NCBI GenBank assembly: GCA_947446975.1
Contig: CANFHM010000001.1
Coordinates: forward strand, 62,001-126,000
Source of the DNA: Microthrixaceae bacterium
GTDB lineage: Bacteria; Actinomycetota; Acidimicrobiia; Acidimicrobiales; Acidimicrobilacustridaceae
Direction of reading: 5' to 3'
Length of the DNA: 64,000 nucleotides
The notes beneath the pieces are model-generated. The model was not told where the DNA came from. It searched no databases and saw only the letters and a list, made by a program, of their open reading frames with translations. The position numbers and the translations under genes are program-made. Positions 9,429 to 17,713 of this stretch are shown in pieces. Each line of letters starts with the position of its first letter. Position 1 is the first letter of the stretch.

Positions 9429-9608
9429 TCAGTCGACGTCGATGGCCTGGCGGCCGTTGTACCAGCCGCAGTTGCCGCACACGACATGCGGACGCTTGAC
9501 CGCGCCACAGCGCGAGCAGGTGCTGCGAGCCGGCGTGGTGATGCGCCATGCGGAGGCCCGACGGCTGCGGCTCTTGGCTTTGGAGGTCTTCTTCTTGGGG
9601 ACGGCCAT
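9429..9608 (-). CDS. rpmF: 50S ribosomal protein L32
   Basis: A 59-residue L32, easily missed because of its size. It starts MAVPKKKTSKAKSRSRRA, the usual L32 N-terminus, and carries two CxxC pairs (CSRC and CGNC), so it is the zinc-binding form. AGGA lies 7 nt before the ATG. It is followed by plsX on the same strand and preceded by the DUF177 gene, as in many bacteria where DUF177 and rpmF are neighbours. Confidence 0.96.
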   Translation of the reverse strand: MAVPKKKTSKAKSRSRRASAWRITTPARSTCSRCGAVKRPHVVCGNCGWYNGRQAIDVD

Positions 9609-9692
9609 GGTCGTTCCTGAGGCTGAGGGGCACCGCGGCCCGGTTCGAGCGGAGGTCCGAGGCGCGGTGGTCCTCGGGACGGAGATGAGACT

Positions 9693-10223
9693 CTAGCCCT
9701 CGTCGCCGGGGGAATCGAAGTTGAGATCGGCGAGTGCCGCCCACCGGGGGTCGGCGGGTGCCTCCGCGGTGTCGGGTTCCTCGTCGGCGACCACCCCGGT
9801 GGGGAAGAGATCGGGTGCCGGCCCGAGACAATCGGGACCGCACAGGGGGGCGAGCGGCAGGGCCAGCAGCACTGCATCGCGGATCATCGGCTCAAGGTCG
9901 ACGAGATCCTCGCCGAGCGGATAGGTCTCGCCCTCGATCGGGCGGGGATCGAAGATCTCGCGCACCTCGACGATGGATTCGGCCCGCACCGGGGTGAGGC
10001 AGCGTCGGCACTCCCCCTCCCACGGCACCGTGATGGTGCCGCTGGCGACGAGGCCCGGGAGCATGGTCTCGAGGATGAGGTCGACGCCGATCTCGGCACC
10101 GACCGGGACTGCCGCGGTGGTGATGCCGAGTCCGGCGAGTTCGACCGAACGTTCGAGATGACGTCGGGTGCCCGGTGATCGGCGGAGATCGGCGATACCG
10201 ATCACGAGTGGCTTGGCCGTCAT
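9693..10223 (-). CDS. DUF177 (YceD-like) protein
   Basis: A 176-residue DUF177/YceD family protein, normally encoded just before rpmF and in plants and bacteria linked to 23S rRNA accumulation. The CRRCL motif near residue 74 and a second pair (CGPDC) near residue 127 match the family's conserved cysteines. The ATG is 4 nt after the stop of the SepIVA-like gene. The acidic C-terminal end is also usual. The function is inferred from the family and its position. Confidence 0.9.
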   Translation of the reverse strand: MTAKPLVIGIADLRRSPGTRRHLERSVELAGLGITTAAVPVGAEIGVDLILETMLPGLVASGTITVPWEGECRRCLTPVRAESIVEVREIFDPRPIEGETYPLGEDLVDLEPMIRDAVLLALPLAPLCGPDCLGPAPDLFPTGVVADEEPDTAEAPADPRWAALADLNFDSPGDEG

Positions 10224-10227
10224 GGGC

Positions 10228-11148
10228 TCAGGCGAGATCCTGGTCGAAGAAGGTGGCCGCGGCGTCGCGGATGGTGGGCGTGGTGTCCGGGGGCGGCGGC
10301 AGATCGGCGTAGCGATCCCGCACCACGCTGAGTCGACCGGTGCCCGACTGGCGATCGCCGAACGGATCGGCCTCATCGAAGGGCAGCGACCCCTCGAGCG
10401 GACCAGCGGTGGCGGATGCGTCCTGCAGCTGCTCGGCATCGAGCACCGCCGGGCTGAGATCGGCGTACTCGTCGTAGACACCGCTCGACGGCGCGGGCGA
10501 ACCCCAGGAATCGTCGTCGTAGGAGGAATCGCGCTCGGCAGCGGCGAACTGCTGCCCGGCGGCATCGACGTCCTGCTCGACGGCGGTGTCGGCGACGGCG
10601 GCAGCAGCGGCCTCGGCCAGCAGGTTCGTGCCCTGCAGCTTGGCCCGACCGGCGGTGACCAGCTTCTGGGTGCGCTCGAGCACGATCTCGAAGCTGGCGA
10701 GCTTCTGATCGCAGAAGTCCTCGACCTCATGACGGAGTCGACGGGCATCGGACTGTGCAGCATCGACGATCTCGTAGGCGCGCTGCTCGGCGGCGGCCAC
10801 CACCTCGGTGCGCTGCACCATGGTCTCGGCCCGGGCGCGGGCCCGGGCGACGATCTCCTCGGCCTCGTGCTGATAGCTGCTGATGAACTCGGCGCGCTCC
10901 TTCAGCAACCAGCGGGCGGCACGGAGCTCCTCGGGCAGCTTCTCGAGCACATCGTCGATGAGATCGAGGACCTCATCCTTGGAGATCATCGAGGAGGCCG
11001 ACAGCGGCACGGGGCGGGCACCGGCGATGACATCACGCAGATGCACCAGCAGACGCTCGGCCTCGGCCGGGTGGTACTGGGCGCCGACCGCCGGCGGTGT
11101 GAGGTCGAGCTCGACGTCGTCGTCCTCGTGGTCGTAGATGTCGCTCAT
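10228..11148 (-). CDS. SepIVA-like DivIVA-family septation protein
   Basis: A 306-residue coiled-coil protein. Residues about 44-150 (VPLSASSMISKDEVLDLIDD..., then EVVAAAEQRAYEIVDAAQSD and LRHEVEDFCDQKLASFE) follow the pattern of mycobacterial SepIVA, a DivIVA-type regulator of septum and envelope growth encoded beside DUF177-rnc-mutM-smc. From memory, the mycobacterial protein has a longer central Ala/Glu repeat, which is shortened here, while this protein has an extra acidic, disordered C-terminal tail of about 140 residues. The start overlaps the coaD stop (ATGA). It is cytosolic, likely recruited to the membrane. Family assignment is by recognition of motifs and gene order, not by a search. 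Confidence 0.72.
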   Translation of the reverse strand: MSDIYDHEDDDVELDLTPPAVGAQYHPAEAERLLVHLRDVIAGARPVPLSASSMISKDEVLDLIDDVLEKLPEELRAARWLLKERAEFISSYQHEAEEIVARARARAETMVQRTEVVAAAEQRAYEIVDAAQSDARRLRHEVEDFCDQKLASFEIVLERTQKLVTAGRAKLQGTNLLAEAAAAAVADTAVEQDVDAAGQQFAAAERDSSYDDDSWGSPAPSSGVYDEYADLSPAVLDAEQLQDASATAGPLEGSLPFDEADPFGDRQSGTGRLSVVRDRYADLPPPPDTTPTIRDAAATFFDQDLA

Positions 11149-11624
11149 GCGCCGTACTTCTCCTGGAGTCGCCGGGACACGGGGCCGGGCACCATCTCGC
11201 TCACATCGCCGCCGAACTTGGTGATCTCGCGCAGCAGCTTCGAGGCGAGGAAGGAGTTGCCCGAGGCCGAGGGGATGAACAGGGTGTCGACCCCCGAGAC
11301 CCGCTTGTTCATCTGCGCCATCTGGAGCTCGCTCTCGAAGTCCGAGACCGCCCGCAGACCCTTGACGATGAAGTCGGCCTCGAGTTCGCGGGCGAGATCG
11401 ACGACCAGCGAGGCGAACATGGTGACGGTGACATTGCCGAACGGCGCCACGGACTCCTCGAGCATCTCGCGTCGTTCCTCGAGGGTGAACAGGGGCTCGC
11501 CCTTCTGCGGATTGCGCATCGCCGCGACGACCACATGATCGAACAGGCGCGACGCGGTCGCGATGATCTCGAGATGGCCGTTGTGGATCGGATCGAACGA
11601 TCCTGGGTAGAGCACTCGGGTCAC
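11145..11624 (-). CDS. coaD: Phosphopantetheine adenylyltransferase (CoaD)
   Basis: A 159-residue nucleotidyltransferase for the penultimate step of CoA synthesis. The N-terminal LYPGSFDPIHNGHLEI contains the HxGH motif (HNGH), and the C-terminal part includes SGNSFLASKLLREI as in the family. The start is GTG. It lies 10 nt after rsmD and overlaps the SepIVA-like gene by 4 nt. The rsmD-coaD pairing is very widely conserved. Confidence 0.97.
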   Translation of the reverse strand: MTRVLYPGSFDPIHNGHLEIIATASRLFDHVVVAAMRNPQKGEPLFTLEERREMLEESVAPFGNVTVTMFASLVVDLARELEADFIVKGLRAVSDFESELQMAQMNKRVSGVDTLFIPSASGNSFLASKLLREITKFGGDVSEMVPGPVSRRLQEKYGA

Positions 11625-11634
11625 GACAACTCCG

Positions 11635-12201
11635 TCAGGGTTTCGGAAATGGGGGGTTCGAAGGCGTGAAGATGCTGAGGAGCGTACCCCCGTACCACTT
11701 CTGCCTCACGGCATCCCATCGATCGGGGACGGCGATCTCCCGACTGGATTCGATCACCACGAACTCGATGCCGGAACGTCCGTCGAGGGCCTCGAGCACC
11801 GCGGTCCACGACTCGTCGCTGAATCCGTAGGGAGGGTCGAGCAGCACCAACGACGGCGGCTGCGCCCCGGGCGCGGTGCGGGCCAGATGGGCCTCCGCAG
11901 TGGCGGCCACCACATCGGCCCGATCGGCGCAGCCGGTGCTGGCCAGGTTCGCCTCGACGGCACGACGGGCATTGCGATCGGAGTCGACGAAGGTGACGTG
12001 GGCGGCACCACGGGAGAGCGCCTCGATACCGAGGGCCCCCGACCCGGCGAACAGGTCGAGCACCCGCGCCCCGTCGATGGCGTCGAGGCTGCCCAGCGCG
12101 TTGAACATCGACTCGCGCACACGATCGAGGGTGGGTCGGGTGTCGCGGCCCTCCGGGGCGACGAGTCTGCGCCCCCTTGCGTCACCGGCCACGACTCTCA
12201 C
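11635..12201 (-). CDS. rsmD: 16S rRNA (guanine(966)-N2)-methyltransferase RsmD
   Basis: A 188-residue SAM-dependent methyltransferase of small-subunit rRNA. Motif I is VLDLFAGSGALGIEALSRGA, and the catalytic DPPY is present (LVLLDPPYGF). The start GTG at 12201 gives the normal N-terminus VRVVAGDARGRRL. It is probably leaderless: a TACGGT box on the minus strand (12209-12214) is 7 nt before the GTG. It heads the ten-gene minus-strand run ending with smc. Confidence 0.95.
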   Translation of the reverse strand: MRVVAGDARGRRLVAPEGRDTRPTLDRVRESMFNALGSLDAIDGARVLDLFAGSGALGIEALSRGAAHVTFVDSDRNARRAVEANLASTGCADRADVVAATAEAHLARTAPGAQPPSLVLLDPPYGFSDESWTAVLEALDGRSGIEFVVIESSREIAVPDRWDAVRQKWYGGTLLSIFTPSNPPFPKP

Positions 12202-12208
12202 GGATGCG

Positions 12209-12218
12209 ACCGTACCCT
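12209..12218. promoter_or_regulatory. Overlapping divergent -10 boxes (rsmD / zinc-ribbon gene)
   Basis: The 23-bp gap between the divergent starts at 12201 and 12225 contains TACGGT reading left (12209-12214) and TACCCT reading right (12213-12218). Each is 6-7 nt from its start codon, which fits leaderless transcripts in both directions. The two boxes overlap by 2 bp. Confidence 0.5.
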
Positions 12219-12224
12219 GTGGCG

Positions 12225-12413
12225 ATGGACGCTGAACTCGGAATGACCTGTGTCGACTGCGGGGGCACCCTGCATCCGCTGTCGTACCCGCCCGAGGAGG
12301 GCTGGGAGCCCGGTGATGTGGTCGCCTACCGGTGTCCGGACTGCAACGAGCGGTTCGACATCGTGCTGCCGGACCCCGACGAGGAGGGCACCGGCGACTG
12401 GGCCGGCCAGTGA
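12225..12413 (+). CDS. Small zinc-ribbon protein
   Basis: A 62-residue acidic protein with two cysteine pairs, CVDC near residue 9 and CPDC near residue 42, spaced as a zinc ribbon, and an acidic tail rich in Asp/Glu. I do not recognise a named family. The ATG at 12225 is preferred over an upstream one because TACCCT lies 6 nt before it, suggesting a leaderless message, and because the cysteine-bearing part begins there. It is divergent from rsmD. The size and charge would fit a nucleic-acid- or RNA-polymerase-binding accessory protein, but that is a guess. Confidence 0.7.
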   Translation: MDAELGMTCVDCGGTLHPLSYPPEEGWEPGDVVAYRCPDCNERFDIVLPDPDEEGTGDWAGQ

Positions 12414-12455
12414 GTCGGCCTGTCGGTGAGTCGGCCTGCCAGTGAGTCGGCCTGT
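12408..12455. repeat. Three 16-bp tandem repeats over a stop codon
   Basis: Three near-identical 16-bp units (CAGTGAGTCGGCCTGT, with two changes in the middle copy) begin in the last codon of the zinc-ribbon gene; its TGA is inside the first unit. The period is not a multiple of three, so the repeated TGAs fall in different frames. Confidence 0.8.
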
Positions 12456-12481
12456 CGGACAGTGCTGCGCGGGATCGCGGT

Positions 12482-13156
12482 TCAGTCGGTGGTCCCCATG
12501 ATCCCGATAAGCATCGTGGCGAGCTCGGCGGGTCGACACACCATCGGTGAATGATCTCCGGGGATCTCGCGCACATCGGTGGTGACCCGGGCCGCCAGTG
12601 CGCGCTGGGCATCGGGCAGCACGATCGGATCGTCGGCGCACACGATGTAGGTGGTGGGTCGTGAACGCCAGGCCGCGTCGGTGAGCAGGACCGCACCACC
12701 GGTGTTCCCGGGACGCAGCAACGTGGCCCAACGCGCCGCATCGGCGGGATCGGAGTCGGGATAGAACACCGCTGCCGCGAGCTCGGGATCCACCGAGGTC
12801 ACGCCCTCGTCGGAGAACCGCAGCGCGGCCATGAACCCGGCACCGATGTCGACAGGACCACCGCTGGCGTTCTCGCCGGCATCAGGAGCGAGCGCCGCGA
12901 GCAGCACGAGACGCTCGACGAGCGGATGTGTGCCTGCCGCGGTGACGACGGCACCGCCGTAGGAATGACCGAGCAGCGTGACCGGCCCTTCGCATGCGTC
13001 GAGCACGGCGTGCACCGCGGCGACGTCCTCGTCGAGGTCGGTGAGCGGGAGTTCCGGCGTGAGGCAGGTGACGCCGCGCTGCTCGAGCTCGGCGATCAGC
13101 GGGTCGAAGCACCATCCGCCGTGGAAGGCGCCGTGGGTGAGGACGATCGTCGACAT
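12482..13156 (-). CDS. Alpha/beta hydrolase (esterase-like)
   Basis: A 224-residue alpha/beta hydrolase. VLTHGAFHGGWCF supplies the oxyanion-hole HG segment, GHSYGG near residue 66 holds the nucleophile Ser, and GDHSPM near the C-terminus the catalytic His. It resembles the small EstC/salicylate-esterase type hydrolases that act on esters. The substrate is unknown. TACTGT on the minus strand at 13164-13169 is 7 nt before the ATG, so the mRNA is likely leaderless. It is convergent with the zinc-ribbon gene and 21 bp downstream of the recG stop. Confidence 0.88.
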   Translation of the reverse strand: MSTIVLTHGAFHGGWCFDPLIAELEQRGVTCLTPELPLTDLDEDVAAVHAVLDACEGPVTLLGHSYGGAVVTAAGTHPLVERLVLLAALAPDAGENASGGPVDIGAGFMAALRFSDEGVTSVDPELAAAVFYPDSDPADAARWATLLRPGNTGGAVLLTDAAWRSRPTTYIVCADDPIVLPDAQRALAARVTTDVREIPGDHSPMVCRPAELATMLIGIMGTTD

Positions 13157-13163
13157 GGGTCGA

Positions 13164-13169
13164 ACAGTA
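13164..13169 (-). promoter_or_regulatory. -10 box of the hydrolase gene (leaderless)
   Basis: TACTGT on the minus strand is separated by 7 nt from the ATG at 13156, placing transcription start at or beside the start codon. Confidence 0.45.
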
Positions 13170-13177
13170 GGAGGATC

Positions 13178-15325
13178 TCAGCCCTTGAGCAGGAAATCCG
13201 TGTCGTCGTCGCGCAGCAGGAGCTCGACCTCCTCGGCCAGCAACCAGTTGGCGTCGAGCATGGGATCGGCATCGAGGATGGCGATGGCGGTCTCACGAGC
13301 GGCGACGACCCACTCGCGGTCCCGACGCAGGGAGGCCAGCTTGAGATCGTTCTGCCCCTTCTGCCGCTCCCCCATGATCGTGCCCTCGCCACGCAGGTCC
13401 AGATCGATCTCAGCCAGTTCGAACCCGTCGGTGGAATGCACGAGCGCCTCGAGACGGGCTTCGCCGTCGGCCGTGGTGGGTTCGCCCACCAGCCAGCAGT
13501 GCGACTCCGCGGCGCCACGACCCACGCGGCCCCGCAACTGGTGGAGCTGGGCGATCCCGAACCGGGCCGCGTCGAGGATCACCATGACGGTGGCGTTGGG
13601 GACGTCGACACCCACCTCGATGACCGTGGTGGCCACGAGCACGTCGAGCTCCGCGCGCCGGAACGCCCCCATGACCGCCTCCTTGTCGGCGGCGGGGAGG
13701 CGTCCGTGCAGCAGCCCCACCCGCAGACCGGAGAGCTCGCCGGCGGTGAGCTCCTCGAAGGTCTCATTGGCGGAGTGCACCTCGAGCTTCTCGCTCTCAT
13801 CGATGAGCGGACACACGACATAGGCCTGCCGACCGGCCGCCACCTCATCGCGGACCTGCTGCCACACATCGGCCTCATCGAGTTCCGAGCGGGCCCATCG
13901 GGTGACGATCGGGGTGCGTCCCGGCGGGAGCTCGTCGAGCACCGAGACATCGAGATCCCCGTAGACGGTCATCGCCGCGGTGCGCGGGATCGGTGTGGCG
14001 GTCATGACGAGCACATCGGGGATGGCCCGACCGCTGCCCTTGTCGCGGAGTGCGGCTCGCTGCTCGACGCCGAATCGATGCTGCTCGTCGATGACGACCA
14101 CACCGAGGGAACCGAACTCGATCCCCTCCGAGATGAGCGAATGCGTGCCGATCGCGATGTCGATCGAACCGTCGGCGAGATCGGCGAGGATGCGTCGTCG
14201 TTCGCCCGCCGGGGTGCGGTTGGTGAGCAGCACCACCCGCAGGTGCCGTTCGAGACCGGCGCCCCCGAAGAGGTTGTCCTCGTCGGCGTCGGGGACCATG
14301 AAGCCGTCGAGCAGGGCGCGGATGCCGAGATGGTGCTGCTCGGCGAGGACCTCGGTGGGCGCCATGAGCGCCCCCTGATGCCCGCCCTGCACCGCCACCA
14401 GCAGCGCGGCGACGGCCACGAGGGTCTTGCCCGCACCCACATCGCCCTGCAGCAGTCGATGCATCGGATGCCCCCTGCCGAGATCGGTGACGATCTCGGC
14501 GATCGAACGGCGCTGGGCGCCGGTGAGCTCGTAGGGCAGCTGCTCGATGAAGCGCTCGACGAGCCGACCACCGGTTCCGTCGCCCACCGCATGGGCGATG
14601 CCGACGGCGGTGCGCTCGAGTTCGCGTTTGCGCCGCACGAGCTCGACCTGCACCCGCAGCAGCTCGTCGAAGGCCAGTCGTCGACGAGCCGCGGCGGCCT
14701 CCCGCATCGACTCGGGCGCGTGGATCCCCGCGAAGGCGGTGCTGCGATCGACGAGATCGAGCCGATCGACGAGCGCCGGATCGAGCGGGTCGGCGAACTC
14801 CCCGGAGCGGCGGAGGGTCTCGGCGCAGAACCGGGACATGTCCCAGCTCATGATCCCCGCCTTCTCCGACTGCGGGTAGATCGGCACGATGCGAGCGGTC
14901 TGGTCCCCGATGCGGTCCACCACGGGATTGGTCATCTGCCGCTGCCCCTGGAACAGCTCGAGGCGGCCGAACAGCACCACCTCGGTGCCCTCGGCGAGCT
15001 GCTTCTGCCGATAGGGCTGGTTGAAGAACGTGAGCTTCAGGTACGAGGAGCCGTCGGTGACATCCACGACCACCATGGATCGACCGCTGCGCACCTGACG
15101 CTTCTCGGAGCGCACGACCCGCACGAGGATCGTGGCCTCCTCCCCCACCTCGAGATCCGCGATGCGGGCCTCACGGGAGCGGTCGATGTACCGGCGCGGG
15201 TAGTACATCAGCACATCGAGCACCGTGTGCACGCCGAGTTTCGCCAGGGACTTCGCGGTGGCGTCACCGACCCCCTTGAGCTCGGTGACGGGGAGCTGCG
15301 CCAGCTGCGAGAGCCGTCGTGACAC
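13178..15325 (-). CDS. recG: ATP-dependent DNA helicase RecG
   Basis: A 715-residue superfamily 2 helicase that remodels stalled forks and Holliday junctions. It has the N-terminal OB-fold wedge domain (VKLTELKGVGDA-type entry, YYPRRYIDRS), Walker A GDVGAGKTLVAVAALL, the DEQHRFGV box II typical of RecG, motif III MTATPIPRT and the C-terminal helicase motif QLRGRVGRG. The start is GTG at 15325. It follows the DAK2 gene by 8 nt on the same strand, as in many actinobacteria and firmicutes. Confidence 0.97.
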   Translation of the reverse strand: MSRRLSQLAQLPVTELKGVGDATAKSLAKLGVHTVLDVLMYYPRRYIDRSREARIADLEVGEEATILVRVVRSEKRQVRSGRSMVVVDVTDGSSYLKLTFFNQPYRQKQLAEGTEVVLFGRLELFQGQRQMTNPVVDRIGDQTARIVPIYPQSEKAGIMSWDMSRFCAETLRRSGEFADPLDPALVDRLDLVDRSTAFAGIHAPESMREAAAARRRLAFDELLRVQVELVRRKRELERTAVGIAHAVGDGTGGRLVERFIEQLPYELTGAQRRSIAEIVTDLGRGHPMHRLLQGDVGAGKTLVAVAALLVAVQGGHQGALMAPTEVLAEQHHLGIRALLDGFMVPDADEDNLFGGAGLERHLRVVLLTNRTPAGERRRILADLADGSIDIAIGTHSLISEGIEFGSLGVVVIDEQHRFGVEQRAALRDKGSGRAIPDVLVMTATPIPRTAAMTVYGDLDVSVLDELPPGRTPIVTRWARSELDEADVWQQVRDEVAAGRQAYVVCPLIDESEKLEVHSANETFEELTAGELSGLRVGLLHGRLPAADKEAVMGAFRRAELDVLVATTVIEVGVDVPNATVMVILDAARFGIAQLHQLRGRVGRGAAESHCWLVGEPTTADGEARLEALVHSTDGFELAEIDLDLRGEGTIMGERQKGQNDLKLASLRRDREWVVAARETAIAILDADPMLDANWLLAEEVELLLRDDDTDFLLKG

Positions 15326-15333
15326 CGGCGCGC

Positions 15334-16998
15334 CTATTCGATGCCGAAGAGGTACGGGTACAGCGGCTGACCACCGTGGTGGATCTCGACATCACAACCG
15401 GGTCGGTTGTCGTGCAGCCACACCTCGAGATGTCGGGTGATGGACTGGGCGGCACCGTCGCCCTCGATGATCGTGACGATCTCGTGGTCGTCGGTGACGA
15501 GTTCGGCGAGCAGTGCGGTGGCTGAGTCGGAGAGATCGGGATCCACGGCGAGGATGCCGTCGCGGGCGATGCCCAGCCAGTCGCCCTCGTTGATGGGCCC
15601 GCGCTCGGTGCTGGAGTCGCGCACCGCCCGGGTGACCTCACCGGCGACCACATGCGAGGCGGCCGCCGCCATGTCGATGGCGTTGGACTCCGCGGTGGAG
15701 GCCGGGTCGTAGGCCAGTAGCGAGGCGAACCCCTCGGCCACGCCACGGGTGGGCACCACCCGGACCGACTTGGTGGTCATGGCGTCGACCTGCTGGGCGA
15801 CCGGGATGATGTTCTTGTTGTTCGGCAGGATGACGACATCATCGGCCGGTGCGGCCTCGACGGCCTCGAGCAGCTGCGCCGTGGAGGGGTTCATGGTCTG
15901 CCCGCCGGTGACGATGACCTGCACCCCGAGGGACTGGAAGATCCGACGGATGCCATCGCCCACCGACACCGCCACCACCGCGCACGGCACCGGCTCCCGG
16001 GCCGCAGCGGGCTCGGGCACCATCGGTTCGGCCTCGCGCACCCAGCGCTCCTCCTCGACCTCGTCGAGCAGATCGGTGACGCGGATGCCCCGGGGTCGAC
16101 CGACCTCGATGGCCGCCTCGATGGTGGCGCCGATGTCGTCGGTGTGGATGTGGCAGTTCCAGATGCCGTCGCCCCCGACGACCACGATGGAGTCGCCGAG
16201 CGTGGCCCAGACATCCTTGAACCCGGCGATGCGATCGTCGGCGGCCTCGAGGAAGTACATGACCTCGTAGCGCAGACCGGCGAGGGTGCCCTCGTGCCCG
16301 CCACCACCATGGGCGGCGTCGAAGGCGGCGAGGAACTCCGCCGACGCCCCCTCGGCGTCCTCATCGGGCAGCGGCAGATCGCGGCCGTCGACGAGATGGA
16401 GGGCCACATCGAGCAGCAGCAGCAGACCGGTGCCCCCGGCGTCGACGACCCCGGCGTCGGCGAGCACCTGCAGCATCGTGGGCGTGGCGGCGAGCGCCCC
16501 ACCTCCGCCGACGCGGGCGGCCTCGAGCACACCGAGCAGATCGGCACCGGCGTCGGCGGCGGCCCGCCCGCTCTCGGCGGCCACGCGCACCACGGTGAGG
16601 ATGGTGCCCTCGACCGGACGCATCACGGCCCCGTAGGCGGCGGTGGCGGCGGCATCGAACGCATCGGCCACGCAGCCGGCGTCGATGACCTCATGGTCGC
16701 GGAACCCACCGGCGAGACCCCGCAGGATCTGCGACATGATCACGCCCGAGTTGCCCCGGGCCCCCATGAGCGAACCATGGGAGATGGCGGCGCAGGTGGC
16801 GGCCATGTCGGGTTCCGCCCCCTCGAGCTCGGCCACGACCGAGGCGAGGGTGAGGGCCATGTTGGTGCCGGTGTCGCCATCGGGCACCGGATACACGTTG
16901 AGCCGGTTGATCGACTCACGATGGAGCGCCAGGGCATCGGCGAACCCGGCGACGAGCGCACGGATGTCGGCAGCGGTGAGGGTCTCCTTGATGGACAT
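15334..16998 (-). CDS. DAK2 domain kinase, FakA/YloV-like
   Basis: A 554-residue protein with an N-terminal DAK2 kinase domain ([17 protein letters not shown] near residues 30-46 binds ATP/Mg, [17 protein letters not shown] near 80-96) and the long C-terminal region of YloV/FakA proteins. In firmicutes FakA phosphorylates fatty acids presented by FakB; the actinobacterial role is less clear. ATG at 16998 is preferred to a GTG at 17010 because that GTG lies inside a TAGTGT -10 box. It forms the rpmB / DAK2-recG arrangement, divergent from rpmB. No DegV/FakB gene is in the window. Confidence 0.92.
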   Translation of the reverse strand: MSIKETLTAADIRALVAGFADALALHRESINRLNVYPVPDGDTGTNMALTLASVVAELEGAEPDMAATCAAISHGSLMGARGNSGVIMSQILRGLAGGFRDHEVIDAGCVADAFDAAATAAYGAVMRPVEGTILTVVRVAAESGRAAADAGADLLGVLEAARVGGGGALAATPTMLQVLADAGVVDAGGTGLLLLLDVALHLVDGRDLPLPDEDAEGASAEFLAAFDAAHGGGGHEGTLAGLRYEVMYFLEAADDRIAGFKDVWATLGDSIVVVGGDGIWNCHIHTDDIGATIEAAIEVGRPRGIRVTDLLDEVEEERWVREAEPMVPEPAAAREPVPCAVVAVSVGDGIRRIFQSLGVQVIVTGGQTMNPSTAQLLEAVEAAPADDVVILPNNKNIIPVAQQVDAMTTKSVRVVPTRGVAEGFASLLAYDPASTAESNAIDMAAAASHVVAGEVTRAVRDSSTERGPINEGDWLGIARDGILAVDPDLSDSATALLAELVTDDHEIVTIIEGDGAAQSITRHLEVWLHDNRPGCDVEIHHGGQPLYPYLFGIE

Positions 16999-17006
16999 CG
17001 GCGCAG

Positions 17007-17012
17007 ACACTA
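17007..17012 (-). promoter_or_regulatory. -10 box of the DAK2-recG operon (leaderless)
   Basis: TAGTGT on the minus strand, 8 nt before the ATG at 16998. It also argues against the alternative GTG start, which would sit within the box. Confidence 0.45.
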
Positions 17013-17078
17013 CTTAGATGTGCACCCGGGGGTCAGATGGACAGCGGGATGTCATGTCTCCGCTGCGCACCGTCCGAA

Positions 17079-17107
17079 TTGGGCGCCGACGACCCCACTG
17101 CTACTGT
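17079..17107 (+). promoter_or_regulatory. Promoter of rpmB
   Basis: TTGGGC (17079-17084) and TACTGT (17102-17107) are separated by 17 bp, a good housekeeping sigma-factor layout. It leaves a 5' leader of about 40 nt before the ATG. Confidence 0.5.
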
Positions 17108-17151
17108 TCGGGACCCGATTCATCCGATGTCTTCTCCCGAGGTGTTCAGTC

Positions 17152-17346
17152 ATGGCAGCTGTCTGCGAAGTGTGCGGCAAGCACCCATCATTCGGTATGG
17201 CAGTGAGCCACTCCCACCGCCGCACCAAGCGTCGTTGGAACCCGAACATCCAGCGCGTGCGCACCGTCGTCAACGGCGGCACCAAGCGCGTCGACGTCTG
17301 CACCTCCTGCCTCAAGGCGGGCAAGGTCGTCAAGGCGACCCGCTAG
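17152..17346 (+). CDS. rpmB: 50S ribosomal protein L28
   Basis: A 64-residue L28. It starts [14 protein letters not shown] and ends [13 protein letters not shown], so it carries the CxxC pairs of the zinc-binding form. [16 protein letters not shown]-type basic core (here [16 protein letters not shown]) is typical. It is divergent from the DAK2-recG operon and followed after 2 nt by a small cold-shock-like gene. Confidence 0.97.
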   Translation: MAAVCEVCGKHPSFGMAVSHSHRRTKRRWNPNIQRVRTVVNGGTKRVDVCTSCLKAGKVVKATR

Positions 17347-17348
17347 TC

Positions 17349-17639
17349 GTGATCGCCACCTCGTTGCAGGGCGTGGTCAAGGCCTACGACCCCATCTCCG
17401 GCGATGGCACCATCATCTGTGATTCGAATCTGATCGAGTACGAACTGTCGCGCACGGCGCTGCACGGCTCGGTCTTCCGCATGTTGCGCCAGGGTCAGCG
17501 TGTCGTGTTCGACGTGGACGGGGAATCCTTCGCCACGCGTCTGCGGATGGGCTCCGAGGTCGACATGGGAACCCCGGGTTTCCCGCAGCAGAACCCCGGC
17601 GACACGCAGCATCCGCAGGGCGGCACACCCGCGTCCTGA
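17349..17639 (+). CDS. Divergent cold-shock-like protein
   Basis: A 96-residue protein starting with GTG 2 nt after the rpmB stop. The segment LQGVVKAYDPISGDGTIICD (residues 6-25) follows the GxVKxxxxxxGxGxI pattern of cold-shock OB folds, followed by a hydrophobic strand-rich part (GQRVVFDVDG) and a disordered Gln/Pro/Gly tail. The aromatic RNA-binding residues of classical CspA (FGFI, VFVH) are mostly absent, so nucleic-acid binding is uncertain. It is presumably co-transcribed with rpmB, suggesting a translation-related role. Family assignment is by pattern only. Confidence 0.65.
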   Translation: MIATSLQGVVKAYDPISGDGTIICDSNLIEYELSRTALHGSVFRMLRQGQRVVFDVDGESFATRLRMGSEVDMGTPGFPQQNPGDTQHPQGGTPAS

Positions 17640-17664
17640 CCCAGCACCGCAAGCACACCTTTCA

Positions 17665-17670
17665 TATCCT
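17665..17670 (+). promoter_or_regulatory. -10 box of pckG
   Basis: TATCCT lies about 43 nt before the pckG ATG; GGAGG follows at 17705-17709 as the ribosome binding site. No convincing -35 element was identified. Confidence 0.35.
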
Positions 17671-17713
17671 CTGACACGCGTGCGCCCCGGCGCATTCCCC
17701 CACGGGAGGTCCC

